DNA of 64,000 nucleotides, from contig NZ_BNBE01000001.1 of the NCBI RefSeq assembly GCF_014654895.1, positions 2,388,501 to 2,452,500 on the forward strand. Reading direction: 5' to 3'. Both the position numbers and the translations under genes were made by a program. The stretch is from Streptomyces filamentosus. GTDB taxonomy: Bacteria > Actinomycetota > Actinomycetes > Streptomycetales > Streptomycetaceae. The notes under the pieces are model-generated. The model searched no databases and was not told the origin of the DNA. It was given only the letters and a program-made list of their open reading frames with translations. Shown here piece by piece: positions 23,862-33,278 of this stretch (position 1 is its first letter; every line of letters starts with the position of its first letter).

Positions 23862-24884
23862 GTGGCCAAGGTGACGCGGGATGACGTAGCGCGACTGGCG
23901 GGTACTTCGACGGCGGTCGTGAGTTACGTCATCAACAACGGACCCCGGCCGGTCGCCCCGGCCACGCGCGAGCGTGTCCTCGCCGCCATCAAGGAGCTGG
24001 GCTACCGCCCCGACCGGGTGGCCCAGGCGATGGCGTCCCGCCGCACCGACCTCATAGGCATGATCGTCCCGGACGCGCGCCAGCCCTTCTTCGCGGAGAT
24101 GGCGCACGCCGTCGAGCAGGCCGCCGCCGAGCGCGGGAAGATGGTCCTCGTCGGCAACTCCGACTACCGCACCGAGCGCGAGATCCACTACCTGCGCGCC
24201 TTCCTCGGCATGCGGGTCTCCGGTCTGATCCTGGTCAGCCAGGGCATGAGCGAGCAGGCCGCGAGCGAGATCGAGGCGTGGGACGCCCGCGTGGTGCTGC
24301 TGCACGAGCGGCCGGAGGCGATCGACGACGTCGCCGTCGTCACCGACGACATCGGCGGCGCCCAGCTCGCCACCCGGCACCTCCTGGAGCACGGCCACCC
24401 CTACGTGGCGTGCCTCGGCGGCGTCCCCAACACCCCGGCCGTCGGCGACCCGGTCGCCGACCACGTCGAGGGCTGGCGGCGCGCCATGCAGGAGGCCGGC
24501 CGGCCCACCGAGGGCCGGCTCTTCGAGGCCCCGTACAACCGCTACGACGCCTACCAGGTGGCCCTGAAGCTCCTCGCGGGCCCGGACAGGCCGCCGGCCA
24601 TCTTCTGCTCCACCGACGACCAGGCCTTCGGCGTGCTGCGGGCCGCCCGCGAGCTGCGCATCGACGTGCCGACCGAGCTGGCGGTGGCGGGCTTCGACGA
24701 CGTGAAGGAGGCCGCGCTCACCGATCCGCCGCTGACCACGGTCTTCTCCGACCGCCCCGCGATGGCCCGGGCCGCGGTCGACCTCGTCCTCGACGACTCG
24801 ATCCGCGTCAACGGCTCCCGCCGCGAGCGCGTCAAGCAGTTCCCCTCGGCCCTGGTGGTCCGCCGCTCCTGCGGCTGCCACTGA
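23862..24884 (+). CDS. LacI-family transcriptional regulator
   Basis: A 340-residue regulator with the N-terminal LacI helix-turn-helix ([20 protein letters not shown], residues 4-23), hinge [20 protein letters not shown], and a periplasmic-binding-like sensor domain ([24 protein letters not shown]). The C-terminus ends RRSCGCH. There is no transporter or sugar gene beside it, so its ligand cannot be inferred from context. GTG at 23862 follows TAGACT (23849-23854) by seven bases, a leaderless-type start. Confidence 0.9.
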   Translation: MAKVTRDDVARLAGTSTAVVSYVINNGPRPVAPATRERVLAAIKELGYRPDRVAQAMASRRTDLIGMIVPDARQPFFAEMAHAVEQAAAERGKMVLVGNSDYRTEREIHYLRAFLGMRVSGLILVSQGMSEQAASEIEAWDARVVLLHERPEAIDDVAVVTDDIGGAQLATRHLLEHGHPYVACLGGVPNTPAVGDPVADHVEGWRRAMQEAGRPTEGRLFEAPYNRYDAYQVALKLLAGPDRPPAIFCSTDDQAFGVLRAARELRIDVPTELAVAGFDDVKEAALTDPPLTTVFSDRPAMARAAVDLVLDDSIRVNGSRRERVKQFPSALVVRRSCGCH

Positions 24885-24943
24885 CCCCGTCCGGGGCGGC
24901 GGGCCCCGTCTTTATTTCGGGCATACAGGGTTCTGTCGGGCTT

Positions 24944-24970
24944 CTCAGCCGGTCCTCAGGCCGTTCTCAT
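24944..24970 (+). promoter_or_regulatory. Three 11-bp-phased direct repeats before the protease gene
   Basis: CTCAG, CTCAG and CTCAT begin at 24944, 24955 and 24966, exactly 11 bases apart, in wider blocks TTCTCAG, TCCTCAG and TTCTCAT. One-turn phased direct repeats are typical of OmpR-family binding. An OmpR-type regulator is encoded after the protease, so feedback control of protease and two-component genes is likely. Confidence 0.6.
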
Positions 24971-24993
24971 CTGCCGGGCCGAGAGTCGTGGCC

Positions 24994-26064
24994 ATGACGG
25001 ACCACACGCAGCCCCAGCAGCCGTACCTCCCGCCGCGCCCGCCCTACGAGCCGACGCGGCCGATCACCACCGAGCCGGGCACCACCGTGTGGCCGTCCGG
25101 ACCCGGCGGCGGGCACACCCCTCCCCCGGCCGGGCCCGCGCACGCGGTGCCCGCCCCGGGCCCCCGCCGGCGCGCGGGGCGGGGGGTCGGCCTCATGGCG
25201 GCCGTGGCCATCGCCGCCGCGGCGGTCGGCGGCGGCACCGCCACCCTCGTCCAGCGGCTCACCGACGAGACCCCCGCCGTCACCGCGTCCTCCTCCGCGG
25301 TGACCGGCACCAACGTCTCGGCGAGCAGCACCGGCACGGTCGCCGGGGTCGCCGAGGCCGTCTCCCCCGCCATCGTGGAGATCTCCGCGAGCTCCGCCTC
25401 CGGCAAGTCCACCGGCTCGGGCGTGATCATCACCTCCGACGGCGAGATCGTCACCAACAACCACGTGATCTCCGGCGCCTCCGAGATCACCGTGCGGACC
25501 AGCGACGGCAGGACGTACGGGGCCGAGGTCGTCGGCAAGGACCCCGACAAGGACCTCGCCCTCGTCAAGCTCAAGGGGGCCTCCGGCCTCAGGACCGCCG
25601 TCCTCGGCGACTCCTCGAAGGTGCGGGTCGGCGAGCAGGTCGTCGCCATCGGCTCCCCCGAGGGCCTCACCGGCACCGTCACCAGCGGCATCGTCTCCGC
25701 CCTCGACCGGGACGTCACGGTCGCCAAGGACGACGAGGACACCGGGGGCGACCAGGGCCAGGGGCAGCAGTGGGACCCGAGGCAGGGCTGGCCGTTCGAG
25801 TTCGGCGGGCAGCAGTTCAACGGCGACACCGGTTCCTCGAAGACCACCTACAAGGCCATCCAGACCGACGCCTCGCTCAACCCGGGGAATTCCGGCGGCG
25901 CGCTGATCAATATGGACGGGGAGATCATCGGGATCAATTCGGCCATGTATTCGCCCAGTTCTTCGAGCGCTTCCGCGGCCGGCAGCGTGGGCCTCGGATT
26001 CGCCATCCCGGTGAACACCCTCAAGGCCGACCTGGACGCCCTCCGCTCGGGCGGCCCGAGCTGA
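24994..26064 (+). CDS. Membrane-anchored trypsin-like serine protease (HtrA/DegP catalytic domain, no PDZ)
   Basis: A 356-residue protease. A Pro-rich cytoplasmic part (1-60) is followed by one transmembrane helix (about 64-86) and an external chymotrypsin-fold domain. The catalytic triad is H157 (NNHVIS), D187 (DKDLALVKL) and S300 ([10 protein letters not shown]). Unlike DegP, the chain ends right after the catalytic domain, with no PDZ. A Gly/Gln/Asp-rich loop (about 247-280) interrupts the domain. It lies 20 bases before a two-component pair, like the pepD-mprAB arrangement in mycobacteria, which suggests an envelope-stress role. GTG at 24988 is an alternative start. Confidence 0.88.
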   Translation: MTDHTQPQQPYLPPRPPYEPTRPITTEPGTTVWPSGPGGGHTPPPAGPAHAVPAPGPRRRAGRGVGLMAAVAIAAAAVGGGTATLVQRLTDETPAVTASSSAVTGTNVSASSTGTVAGVAEAVSPAIVEISASSASGKSTGSGVIITSDGEIVTNNHVISGASEITVRTSDGRTYGAEVVGKDPDKDLALVKLKGASGLRTAVLGDSSKVRVGEQVVAIGSPEGLTGTVTSGIVSALDRDVTVAKDDEDTGGDQGQGQQWDPRQGWPFEFGGQQFNGDTGSSKTTYKAIQTDASLNPGNSGGALINMDGEIIGINSAMYSPSSSSASAAGSVGLGFAIPVNTLKADLDALRSGGPS

Positions 26065-26084
26065 ACGCATGGCACGCTGACCCC

Positions 26085-26816
26085 ATGACCGGGCAGCCGA
26101 ACGACTCCGAACGCGTCCTCATCGTGGACGACGAACCCGCCGTGCGGGAGGCCCTGCGCCGCTCCCTCGCCTTCGAGGGGTACGCGACGCGGGAGGCCGT
26201 CGACGGCATCGACGCGCTCGCCGCCATGGAGTCGTACGACCCCGACCTCGTCGTCCTCGACGTGCAGATGCCCCGCATGGACGGGCTGACGGCGGCCCGC
26301 CGGATCCGGGCCGCCGGCTCGACCGTGCCCATCCTCATGCTGACCGCCCGCGACACCGTCGGCGACCGCGTCACCGGCCTCGACGCGGGCGCCGACGACT
26401 ACCTCGTGAAGCCCTTCGAGCTGGACGAGCTCTTCGCCCGCATCCGCGCCCTGCTGCGCCGCAGCTCCTACGCCGCCCCGTCCGCCGCCCCCGCCGCGCC
26501 GGAGGACGTCCTCTCCTTCGAGGACCTGCGCATGGACCTGGCGACCCGCGAGGTCACCCGCGGCGGCCGGCCCGTGGAGCTGACCCGCACCGAGTACACG
26601 CTCCTGGAGATGTTCCTCGCCCACCCCCGGCAGGTCCTCACCCGCGAGCAGATCCTCAAGGCCGTGTGGGGCTTCGACTTCGAACCGAGCTCGAACTCCC
26701 TGGACGTGTACGTGATGTACCTGCGGCGCAAGACGGAGGCGGGCGGCGAACCGCGCCTGGTGCACACCGTGCGCGGCGTCGGCTACGTGCTCCGCGGCGG
26801 GGGCGGCACCGAGTGA
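26085..26816 (+). CDS. OmpR-family response regulator (MprA-like)
   Basis: A 243-residue regulator. The receiver domain has D15/D16, the phospho-acceptor D59 (LVVLDVQMP) and K109 (YLVKPFE). The C-terminal winged helix has [20 protein letters not shown] and [11 protein letters not shown]. Its gene is 20 bases after the protease and overlaps the kinase gene by four (GTGA). By position it resembles MprA of the mycobacterial MprAB envelope-stress system. The weak hexamer CACGCT six bases before the ATG could give a separate leaderless transcript. Confidence 0.92.
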   Translation: MTGQPNDSERVLIVDDEPAVREALRRSLAFEGYATREAVDGIDALAAMESYDPDLVVLDVQMPRMDGLTAARRIRAAGSTVPILMLTARDTVGDRVTGLDAGADDYLVKPFELDELFARIRALLRRSSYAAPSAAPAAPEDVLSFEDLRMDLATREVTRGGRPVELTRTEYTLLEMFLAHPRQVLTREQILKAVWGFDFEPSSNSLDVYVMYLRRKTEAGGEPRLVHTVRGVGYVLRGGGGTE

Positions 26817-28234
26817 CCCGCCCCCGCACCCCCCTGGCCTGGTTCCGTTCCCGGCCGCTGCGCTCCCGGCTCGCGCTGCTCACCGCCTTCGCCGTCGCCG
26901 TCGCCGTCGCCGCCGTCTCCGCCGCCTGCTGGTTCGTCACCCGGGCGCAGCTGGAGGGCGAGATGGACTCGGCGCTGCGCAGCACCCGGCTCGACCCGAA
27001 CGCGGTCCGGAGCCTGTACGGGATGTGCCAGCGGGGCGAGGAGCCGCCGCCGGTCGGCGGGTACACCGTCCAGATCGTCGACGCGGCCGGCGGCGTCTGC
27101 ACCTCCGGCGAGGCGGCGCTCCCCGTCGGGGAGGGCGACCTGGCGGTGGCCCGCGGCACGCTCTCGTCCTTCCTGCACACCGTGAAGGACACCGCGGGGC
27201 ACGAACTGCGCGTCTCCACCTACCCCCAGCAGCTGATCCTCCCGCAGCAGGGCCCGGCCTTCCTCGCGGTCTCCGTGGCCCGCCCGCTCTCCGAGATCGA
27301 CAACGCCATGTCCACGCTGCGCTGGGTGCTGCTCCTGGTCTCCGGGATCGGCGTGATCGGCGCGGGCGCGGCCGGCCTGTGGGTGGCGCGGACCGGTCTG
27401 GAGCCGGTGCACCGGCTGACCGGGGCGGTGGAGCACGTGGCCGCCACCGAGGACCTGACGGTGCGGATCCCGGACGAGGGCGAGGACGAGATCGCCCGCC
27501 TGTCGCGGGCCTTCAACCAGATGACGGCGTCCCTGGAGAGCTCCCGGGAACGGCAGGCGCGGCTGATCGCCGACGCCGGCCACGAACTGCGCACCCCGCT
27601 GACCTCGCTGCGCACCAACATCGAGCTGCTCGCCCGCAGCGAGCGGACCGGCCGGGCGATCCCGCCGGAGGACCGGCAGGCGCTGATGGCCTCGGTGAAG
27701 GCGCAGATGACGGAGCTGGCCTCGCTGATCGGCGACCTCCAGGAGCTGGCCCGGCCGGACGCGGTGCGCCCGGGGCCGCTGGAGGTCGTCCCGCTGCACA
27801 CCGCGCTGCGGGCGGCCCTCGACCGGGCGCGGCTGCGCGGCCCGGAGCTGACCTTCACGACGGACCTCGCGCCCTGGTACGTACGGGCGGAACCGGCGGC
27901 CCTGGAGCGTGCGCTGGTCAACGTGCTGGACAACGCGGTGAAGTTCTCGCCGCCGCGCGGCACGGTCGAGGTGACCCTGATGCGCGGCGAGCTGACGGTC
28001 CGCGACCACGGTCCCGGCATCGCCCCGGACGAGCTCCCGCACGTCTTCGACCGCTTCTGGCGCTCCCCGTCGGCCCGCAGCCTGCCGGGCTCGGGGCTGG
28101 GCCTGTCGATCGTGGCGCGGACGGTGAAGCGGACGGGCGGTTCGGTGGCGCTGTCGGCGGCGGAGGGCGGCGGGACGCTCGCGACCCTCCGCTTCCCCGG
28201 GGCGCCGACGCCGCCGCCGGAGGTGACGGCCTGA
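26813..28234 (+). CDS. Sensor histidine kinase (MprB-like)
   Basis: A 473-residue kinase with transmembrane helices at about 18-41 and 171-191, an external sensor domain between them, a HAMP linker (about 192-245) and phospho-acceptor H257 in [14 protein letters not shown]. The ATPase domain has the N box [13 protein letters not shown]1 DHGPGI, F box FDRFWR and G2 GSGLGLSIV. The external domain contains two cysteines (YGMCQRG, GGVCTSG) that could form a disulfide. It starts with GTG overlapping the regulator stop. The signal is unknown; a link to cell-envelope stress follows from the neighbouring protease. Confidence 0.92.
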   Translation: MTRPRTPLAWFRSRPLRSRLALLTAFAVAVAVAAVSAACWFVTRAQLEGEMDSALRSTRLDPNAVRSLYGMCQRGEEPPPVGGYTVQIVDAAGGVCTSGEAALPVGEGDLAVARGTLSSFLHTVKDTAGHELRVSTYPQQLILPQQGPAFLAVSVARPLSEIDNAMSTLRWVLLLVSGIGVIGAGAAGLWVARTGLEPVHRLTGAVEHVAATEDLTVRIPDEGEDEIARLSRAFNQMTASLESSRERQARLIADAGHELRTPLTSLRTNIELLARSERTGRAIPPEDRQALMASVKAQMTELASLIGDLQELARPDAVRPGPLEVVPLHTALRAALDRARLRGPELTFTTDLAPWYVRAEPAALERALVNVLDNAVKFSPPRGTVEVTLMRGELTVRDHGPGIAPDELPHVFDRFWRSPSARSLPGSGLGLSIVARTVKRTGGSVALSAAEGGGTLATLRFPGAPTPPPEVTA

Positions 28235-28258
28235 GGGCGGGTCCGCGGGGGCCCGGGG

Positions 28259-28828
28259 CTACTGGCCGACGCGCCCGTCGACGCGTTCGCGGAGCAGGTC
28301 GGCGTGGCCGCAGTGGCGGGCGTACTCGGTGATCTGCATGGTGAGGAGCTCGCGCAGCTGTCCGCCGCCGGGCACCGGGGCGCCGAGGTCGGGGGCGGCG
28401 GCGACGAAGCGGTCGGTGGCGTCGGCCTCCTCCCGCCAGCGCCGCCGGGCGTCCTCGACGACGGCGGGGTCGGCGACGGCGCCGGTCCACTCGGCCTCGC
28501 GGTCGTCCGGGGTGCGGTAGATCCGGGGCGCGTCCACGCCGGCGAGGCGGCGGAAGTGCCGCTCGTCCTCGGCCATGTGCCGGACCAGGCCGAGCAGGGA
28601 CATGGTGGAGGGCGGCACGGAGCGGCGGGCCAGCTGTTCGGCGTCCAGGCCCTCGCACTTCAGCTCCAGGGTGAGCCGGAAGTGCCGCAGGGCGTCGAGG
28701 AGGGCGCCGCGCTCGTCGGTCACCGCCGCCCCGCCGGCCTCGCGCGGATCGTCGTCGGGGTCGGCCCACATGTCGGGGTGGACGGTGGAGGTCGTCCACC
28801 GCCGCGGTTCCGTGTCGCTGCTCTCCAT
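28259..28828 (-). CDS. DinB-family protein (DUF664 type)
   Basis: A 189-residue four-helix protein of the DinB/YfiT fold. SLLGLVRHMAEDERHFRRL supplies the first two histidines and QITEYARHCGHADLLRERVD the third and the C-terminal signature. The three histidines usually bind a metal. Some actinobacterial members act as thiol (mycothiol) transferases, and mshD lies 3 kb away, but no function is proven. ATG at 28828 is chosen; an in-frame ATG at 28864 is possible, and neither has a good ribosome site. Confidence 0.85.
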   Translation of the reverse strand: MESSDTEPRRWTTSTVHPDMWADPDDDPREAGGAAVTDERGALLDALRHFRLTLELKCEGLDAEQLARRSVPPSTMSLLGLVRHMAEDERHFRRLAGVDAPRIYRTPDDREAEWTGAVADPAVVEDARRRWREEADATDRFVAAAPDLGAPVPGGGQLRELLTMQITEYARHCGHADLLRERVDGRVGQ

Positions 28829-28886
28829 CCGGGCATGGTGGTACGGCTCCGGGCCCGGCGCCATCCTTTTACGGGGGTGCGCGGGG

Positions 28887-29747
28887 TCAGTTGTGCCGCA
28901 GCAGGGCCTCGACCAGCCCGGCGCGGGTGGCGGGGAAGTCCAGGGGGACGATGCCGAGTCCGGTGCGGCCGGCCGCCCAGGAGCCGTCGAGCCAGGCGTG
29001 GACGCGCGGGTTGAGGTTGTCGGAGTTCCAGCGGGGCGGCAGCGCGGCGGAGGTGCTGACGAAGTTCACGTACAGCGGTCCGGGGCGTTCGACGGCGGCG
29101 CGGAAGTGGGCCTCGATCTTGGGGTACTTGGCGTCGGGGAGCGCGTTCCAGTCGTCCTGGACGGCGAAGTGGCGGGAGTCGGCCCAGCGCAGTCCGGGCA
29201 GGCCGCCGTTGTCGGCGAGCAGCACGACCCGGCCGCGGGCCTCGCCGAGGAGCGGGAGCCCGTCCCCGATGCGGAAGAGGGAGCGCCAGCCGCGCCGGTC
29301 GAGGTAGTCGTCGAAGACGGCCCGGAAGGTGGCGTCGGACTCCTCGGAGTACTCCTGCTTGACCCGCATGAGGACGGTCTCGGAGGGGTGCGCGGCGAGG
29401 AAGTCCCGGCAGGCGATCAGGACGTCCCCGAACATCATGTTCTGGTAGGCGGAGCCGTGGTGGATGGCGAAGGACCCGCCGGTCACCCGGCACCGCACGT
29501 CGAGGAACCGCACCCCGCTGTCGAGCTGCTGCGCGACGGTGGTGTTCTGGCACTGCGCCCACGGCCCGCCGAACCGCGCCCCGGAGTCGTGCGTCCCGGG
29601 GATCGTCAGCCGCGCCAGCGCGGTCCCGTCCCCGTGCCCCGCCATCCACGCCCGCGTGTCCACGGCGGCGGCCCCGGCCGGGGGCGCCCCGGCGAGCAGC
29701 ACGGCCCCGGCCCCGAGGGCCCCGGTGAGAAAGCGTCGTCGCTCCAT
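28887..29747 (-). CDS. Secreted phosphatidylinositol-specific phospholipase C-like protein
   Basis: A 286-residue protein. It starts with a twin-arginine-type signal, MERRRFLTGALGAGAVLL, with cleavage near PAGAAA. The PI-PLC X domain follows: first catalytic His in IPGTHDSG (about residue 52), second in IHHGSAYQ (about 97), plus RFLDVRCR. Bacterial enzymes of this type cleave phosphatidylinositol without calcium. Substrate preference cannot be read. ATG at 29747 fits the signal peptide; a 12-residue longer form would spoil it. Confidence 0.87.
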   Translation of the reverse strand: MERRRFLTGALGAGAVLLAGAPPAGAAAVDTRAWMAGHGDGTALARLTIPGTHDSGARFGGPWAQCQNTTVAQQLDSGVRFLDVRCRVTGGSFAIHHGSAYQNMMFGDVLIACRDFLAAHPSETVLMRVKQEYSEESDATFRAVFDDYLDRRGWRSLFRIGDGLPLLGEARGRVVLLADNGGLPGLRWADSRHFAVQDDWNALPDAKYPKIEAHFRAAVERPGPLYVNFVSTSAALPPRWNSDNLNPRVHAWLDGSWAAGRTGLGIVPLDFPATRAGLVEALLRHN

Positions 29748-29814
29748 GACACCGGATGATGACAGGTCCGCGTCAATCTGCACCAGGGTGCGGACGGCGC
29801 GCGGAAAGGCGGAG

Positions 29815-29853
29815 GGGGGCTGCCCTCCGCCGGTCGGGCGGAGGGCAGCCCCC
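29815..29853. terminator. 17-bp stem, terminator after the 5'-nucleotidase gene
   Basis: Arms 29815-29831 and 29837-29853 pair perfectly over 17 bases with a 5-base loop. The structure lies 39 bases past the nucleotidase stop (minus strand) and just upstream of the PI-PLC gene on the same strand. Confidence 0.85.
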
Positions 29854-29891
29854 TCTTCGGTGTCCTCCCCGGGCCCGGGAAGCCGCGAGGA

Positions 29892-31709
29892 CTAGCGGAC
29901 GATCTTGATGCGGTCCGTCGCCGGGGCCTTCAGCGGCTGGGCGGCCGAGGAGTTGGCCGTCAGGTAGTCGATGAAGACGTCGAGGTCCGAGGCGCCGACC
30001 AGCTTGTTGCTGCCGGAGGCGAGGGCCGGGAAGCCGTCGCCGCCGCCCGTGAGGAACTCGTTCATCGCGACCCGGTAGGTCTTCGACGGGTCGAGCGGCT
30101 CGCCGTTCAGCCGCACCGAGTCGGCCACGATCCGGTCGGCACCCGCCTTCGTCAGGTCCAGGGTATAGGTGAAGTTCTTCGACACCTGGAGGATCTTCGG
30201 GGAGGCCAGGTTGGCGCCGCTGACCTGCTGCCGCAGCGCGGTGACGAGCTGGGCGCCGGTCAGGTCGACCGAGGTCATCATGTTGGTGAAGGGCTGGACG
30301 GTGTACGCGTCGCGGTAGGTCACCACGCCGCCGTCCCGCTTGGTCAGCGGCGCACGGACGCCGCCCGGGTTCATCAGCGCGAGCTGGGCGCCGCCCTTGT
30401 CGGCCGGGGACAGGCCCGCCAGCTGCGCGTCGGCGATCAGGTTGCCCAGCGGCTTCTCGTACACGCCCGCGTCGGTGGGGTTCTCGATGGTCTCGCCGAT
30501 GTGGCCGACGGGACGGTTCGCGATCGGCGCGGCAAGAACGTTCCAGCGCTCGATCAGGTCGTGGATCGCCCCGTGCTCCTCCACGTCACGGGTGACGACG
30601 TGGTTGGCGGAGGCGACGGCCGTGCGGACGATGTCCTTGGTGCGGCGGTCGTAGGTGAGCGTCGTGTCGGTGTAGAGCCGGCCGAAGGAGGCCGCCGAGG
30701 TCACCGTGCGCGGCTTGCCCGACGGGTCCGGGATCGTGCACGCGTACGCCTGGTGGGTGTGGCCGGTGACCAGGGCGTCGACCTGCGGGGTGACGTTCTT
30801 CGCGATGTCCACGATCGGGCCGGAGATGCCGGCGCCGGCACCCGGGGTGTCGCAGTCGTAGTTGTACGCGCCCGAGGCGGGCATGCCGCCCTCGTGGAGC
30901 AGGGCGACGATCGACTTCACGCCCTTGCGCTCCAGCACCTTGGCGTACTTGTTGATCGTCTCGACCTCGTCGCCGAACTTCAGGCCCTTGATGCCGTCGG
31001 CGGCGACGATGTTCGCCGTGCCTTCGAGCGTGACGCCGATGAAGCCGATCCGGACGCCGTCCTTCTCCCAGATGAAGGTCGGGTCGAGCAGCGGCTTGCC
31101 GCTCTTCTCGTCGGTCACGTTGGCCGCGAGGTAGGGGAAGTTCGCCCCCTCGAAGGTCTTGCCCTCCTCGAAACAGCCCTCGACCGGGTGGCAGCCGCCG
31201 TTCTGGATGCGGCTCAGCTCGCGCGCGCCCTCGTCGAACTCGTGGTTGCCCACCGAGCTCACGTCGAGCTTCATCTCGTTGAGCGCCTCGATGGTCGGCT
31301 CGTCGTGGAAGATCCCGGAGAGCAGCGGCGAGGCGCCGATCATGTCGCCGGCGGCGGCCGTGATGGAGTACCGGTGGCCCGCGCGGGCCTGCTCCAGGTG
31401 CGTGGCCAGGTACTCGGCGCCGCCGACGTTGTTGATCGTCTCGGTGGTGCCGTCCTCCTTGATCCGCGTGAGGCGGGCCGAGGAACCGGCCGGCGGCTCC
31501 AGGTTGCCGTGCAGGTCGTTGAAGGAGAGCAGCTGGACGTCGACCATCCGGCCCCAGCCCTTGCCGTTCGTCCCGCCCGCCGCGGCGTCGGCCGCGTCCT
31601 GCGAGGCGCCCGCCGGCATCGCGGCGACGAGCGCCCCGACCGTCGCCAGCCCCGCGCCGGCGGCCAGAATTCGCCGCCCGGCCTTGCTCTTGCTGCGCTT
31701 CACTGCCAT
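29892..31709 (-). CDS. Secreted 5'-nucleotidase / metallophosphoesterase
   Basis: A 605-residue exported enzyme. The signal peptide (1-35, RRILAAGAGLATVGALVAA) is followed by the metallophosphatase domain: LLSFNDLHGNLEP, GDMIGAS, SVGNHEFDEG and VTGHTHQAY supply the dimetal ligands. The 5'-nucleotidase C-terminal domain comes next (GGVRAPL; VQPFTNMMTSVDLTG; FLTGGGDGFPAL). It should release phosphate from external nucleotides, in line with the phosphate genes nearby. GGGAG lies before the ATG. No clear PHO box was found upstream, but an imperfect 14-bp palindrome lies between it and mshD. Confidence 0.93.
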   Translation of the reverse strand: MAVKRSKSKAGRRILAAGAGLATVGALVAAMPAGASQDAADAAAGGTNGKGWGRMVDVQLLSFNDLHGNLEPPAGSSARLTRIKEDGTTETINNVGGAEYLATHLEQARAGHRYSITAAAGDMIGASPLLSGIFHDEPTIEALNEMKLDVSSVGNHEFDEGARELSRIQNGGCHPVEGCFEEGKTFEGANFPYLAANVTDEKSGKPLLDPTFIWEKDGVRIGFIGVTLEGTANIVAADGIKGLKFGDEVETINKYAKVLERKGVKSIVALLHEGGMPASGAYNYDCDTPGAGAGISGPIVDIAKNVTPQVDALVTGHTHQAYACTIPDPSGKPRTVTSAASFGRLYTDTTLTYDRRTKDIVRTAVASANHVVTRDVEEHGAIHDLIERWNVLAAPIANRPVGHIGETIENPTDAGVYEKPLGNLIADAQLAGLSPADKGGAQLALMNPGGVRAPLTKRDGGVVTYRDAYTVQPFTNMMTSVDLTGAQLVTALRQQVSGANLASPKILQVSKNFTYTLDLTKAGADRIVADSVRLNGEPLDPSKTYRVAMNEFLTGGGDGFPALASGSNKLVGASDLDVFIDYLTANSSAAQPLKAPATDRIKIVR

Positions 31710-31760
31710 CTCTCCCGTGGTCCCCTTTTCCCCATGTCCCGATTCGCGGCTTTGATCGTT

Positions 31761-31812
31761 CCCCCGTGTTGCGCTCGCAGCCTAGAGTCAACGCGCGTAG
31801 CGCAACAGGGGG
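31761..31812. promoter_or_regulatory. Long inverted repeat between the divergent nucleotidase and mshD genes
   Basis: GTTGCGCT (31768-31775) and AGCGCAAC (31799-31806) pair perfectly, extended outward by CCCCC/GGGGG with one bulged base. The centre is about 23 bases. It lies where the minus-strand promoter of the nucleotidase should be and about 60 bases before mshD. It looks like an operator for an unknown regulator. Confidence 0.5.
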
Positions 31813-31870
31813 TAGTGGGTTACAAGACAGTTGCCGACGGCTGACGGACCGTTCGCCGTAGGCTCGTCCC

Positions 31871-32797
31871 ATGACTTCCGACGCGGCGCCCGCCCTCGAA
31901 CCGGGACGGCAGATCCAGACGTACGACGAGCTCAGCACCGAGCAGGTCCGGGAGGTCATGGACCTGCTCGCGGCCGCGGACCGCGCCGACGGCGTGCACG
32001 CGGTGTCCGAGCAGGGCCGCCTCTACCTCCGGCACGGCCGGCGCGAGGGGGTGCGCCACTTCCTCCTCACCCTCGGCCCCCGCCTCGCGGGCTACGCCCA
32101 GCTGGAGGAGACCGACCCCGTGGAGGCGCCGGCCGCCGAACTGGTCGTCCACCCCGACCAGCGCGGCCGCGGCCACGGGCGCGCCCTCGGCACCGCCCTC
32201 CTCGCCGCCACCGGCAAGCGGCTGCGGGTCTGGGCGCACGGCGGCAAGCCGCCCGCCCGCCACCTCGCCCAGGTCCTCGGCCTGACCCTCTTCCGCGAGC
32301 TGCGCCAGCTCCGCCGCCCCCTGGCGCCGCTCGACATCCCCGAGCCGGTGCTCCCCGAGGGCGTCACGATCCGCACCTTCGTCCCCGGCCAGGACGACGC
32401 GGCCTGGCTCGCGGTCAACGCCGCCGCCTTCGCCCACCACCCCGAGCAGGGCGCGCTGACCCAGCGGGACCTGGACGACCGGATCGCGGAGCCGTGGTTC
32501 GACCCGAAGGGCTTCTTCCTCGCGGAGCGGGACGGGGAGCTCGTCGGCTTCCACTGGACGAAGGTGCACGCCGAGGAGCGGCTCGGCGAGGTGTACGTGG
32601 TCGGGATCCTGCCGCGGGCGCAGGGCGGCGGCCTCGGCAAGGCCCTCACCGCGACCGGGCTGCGGCACCTGGCGGCGCAGGGACTGCCGACGGCGATGCT
32701 GTACGTGGACGCGGACAACACGGCGGCGGTGCGGGTCTACGAGGGACTGGGCTTCCGGACGCACGAGGTGGACCTGATGTACCGCGCGGAGTCCTGA
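31871..32797 (+). CDS. mshD: Mycothiol synthase
   Basis: A 308-residue protein with two GNAT domains. The first acetyl-CoA loop is VHPDQRGRGHGRALG (about residue 93) and the second is ILPRAQGGGLGKALT (about 248), followed by LYVDADNTAAVRVYEGLGF. This double-GNAT plan is that of MshD, which acetylates Cys-GlcN-inositol to make mycothiol, the main thiol of actinobacteria. ATG at 31871 follows TAGGCT (31859-31864) by six bases, predicting a leaderless mRNA. Confidence 0.93.
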   Translation: MTSDAAPALEPGRQIQTYDELSTEQVREVMDLLAAADRADGVHAVSEQGRLYLRHGRREGVRHFLLTLGPRLAGYAQLEETDPVEAPAAELVVHPDQRGRGHGRALGTALLAATGKRLRVWAHGGKPPARHLAQVLGLTLFRELRQLRRPLAPLDIPEPVLPEGVTIRTFVPGQDDAAWLAVNAAAFAHHPEQGALTQRDLDDRIAEPWFDPKGFFLAERDGELVGFHWTKVHAEERLGEVYVVGILPRAQGGGLGKALTATGLRHLAAQGLPTAMLYVDADNTAAVRVYEGLGFRTHEVDLMYRAES

Positions 32798-32835
32798 ACC
32801 GGCAGTCGGCAGGGGGTGGTTGACACCACCCCCTT

Positions 32836-32883
32836 CCTTCCACCACCCTTTCACTACTTGATTAGTGAAAGGGTGGTGGAAGG
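32836..32883. promoter_or_regulatory. Perfect 21-bp inverted repeat at the GntR/ABC operon start
   Basis: Arms 32836-32856 and 32863-32883 are exact inverted copies with a 6-base centre, CTTGAT. The inner part CACTA/TAGTG resembles half-sites of a repressor. The right arm contains the ribosome site GGAAGG, and the GTG start follows three bases later. It may act as a DNA operator and also as an RNA hairpin that hides the ribosome site. Confidence 0.8.
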
Positions 32884-32885
32884 AC

Positions 32886-33278
32886 GTGGTCGAGTACCGC
32901 ATCGACCGGCGCAGCGGCGTCGCCACCTACCTCCAGATCGTCCAGCAGACGAAACAGGCCCTCCGGATGGGCCTCCTGGAGCCGGGCGACCGACTGCCCA
33001 CCGCGCGCGAGGTCGTCGAGGCGACGGCCATCAACCCGAACACGGTCCTCAAGGCCTACCGCGAACTCGAACGCGAAGGACTCGTCGAGGCCCGCCGCGG
33101 CCTCGGCACCTTCGTCCGCGCCACGCTCGGCACCACCGCCCCCGCCGACTCCCCCCTCCGGGGCGAGCTCGACGCCTGGGCCCGCCGCGCACGCGCCGAG
33201 GGACTGGACCGCGAGGACGTCGCGGCGCTCTTCACCGCCGTACTGGCACAGCACTTCGAGGGGGACGACGAAAAGTGA
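32886..33278 (+). CDS. GntR-family regulator, YtrA subfamily
   Basis: A 130-residue regulator with the GntR winged helix (YLQIVQQTKQALRMGLLEPG, then AREVVEATAINPNTVLKAYR) and a very short C-terminal helix pair, the YtrA form that cannot hold a ligand in the usual way. Such proteins control ABC transporters in their own operon, often in response to cell-wall antibiotics. GTG at 32886 follows GGAAGGA; a GTG at 32865 lies inside the repeat. The stop overlaps the ABC gene (GTGA). Confidence 0.9.
   Translation: MVEYRIDRRSGVATYLQIVQQTKQALRMGLLEPGDRLPTAREVVEATAINPNTVLKAYRELEREGLVEARRGLGTFVRATLGTTAPADSPLRGELDAWARRARAEGLDREDVAALFTAVLAQHFEGDDEK

Noticed and set aside
28829..28864. Longer N-terminus of the DinB-family protein
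   Set aside because: The extra 12 residues add nothing conserved-looking, and the upstream ATG has no spaced ribosome site; it remains possible.
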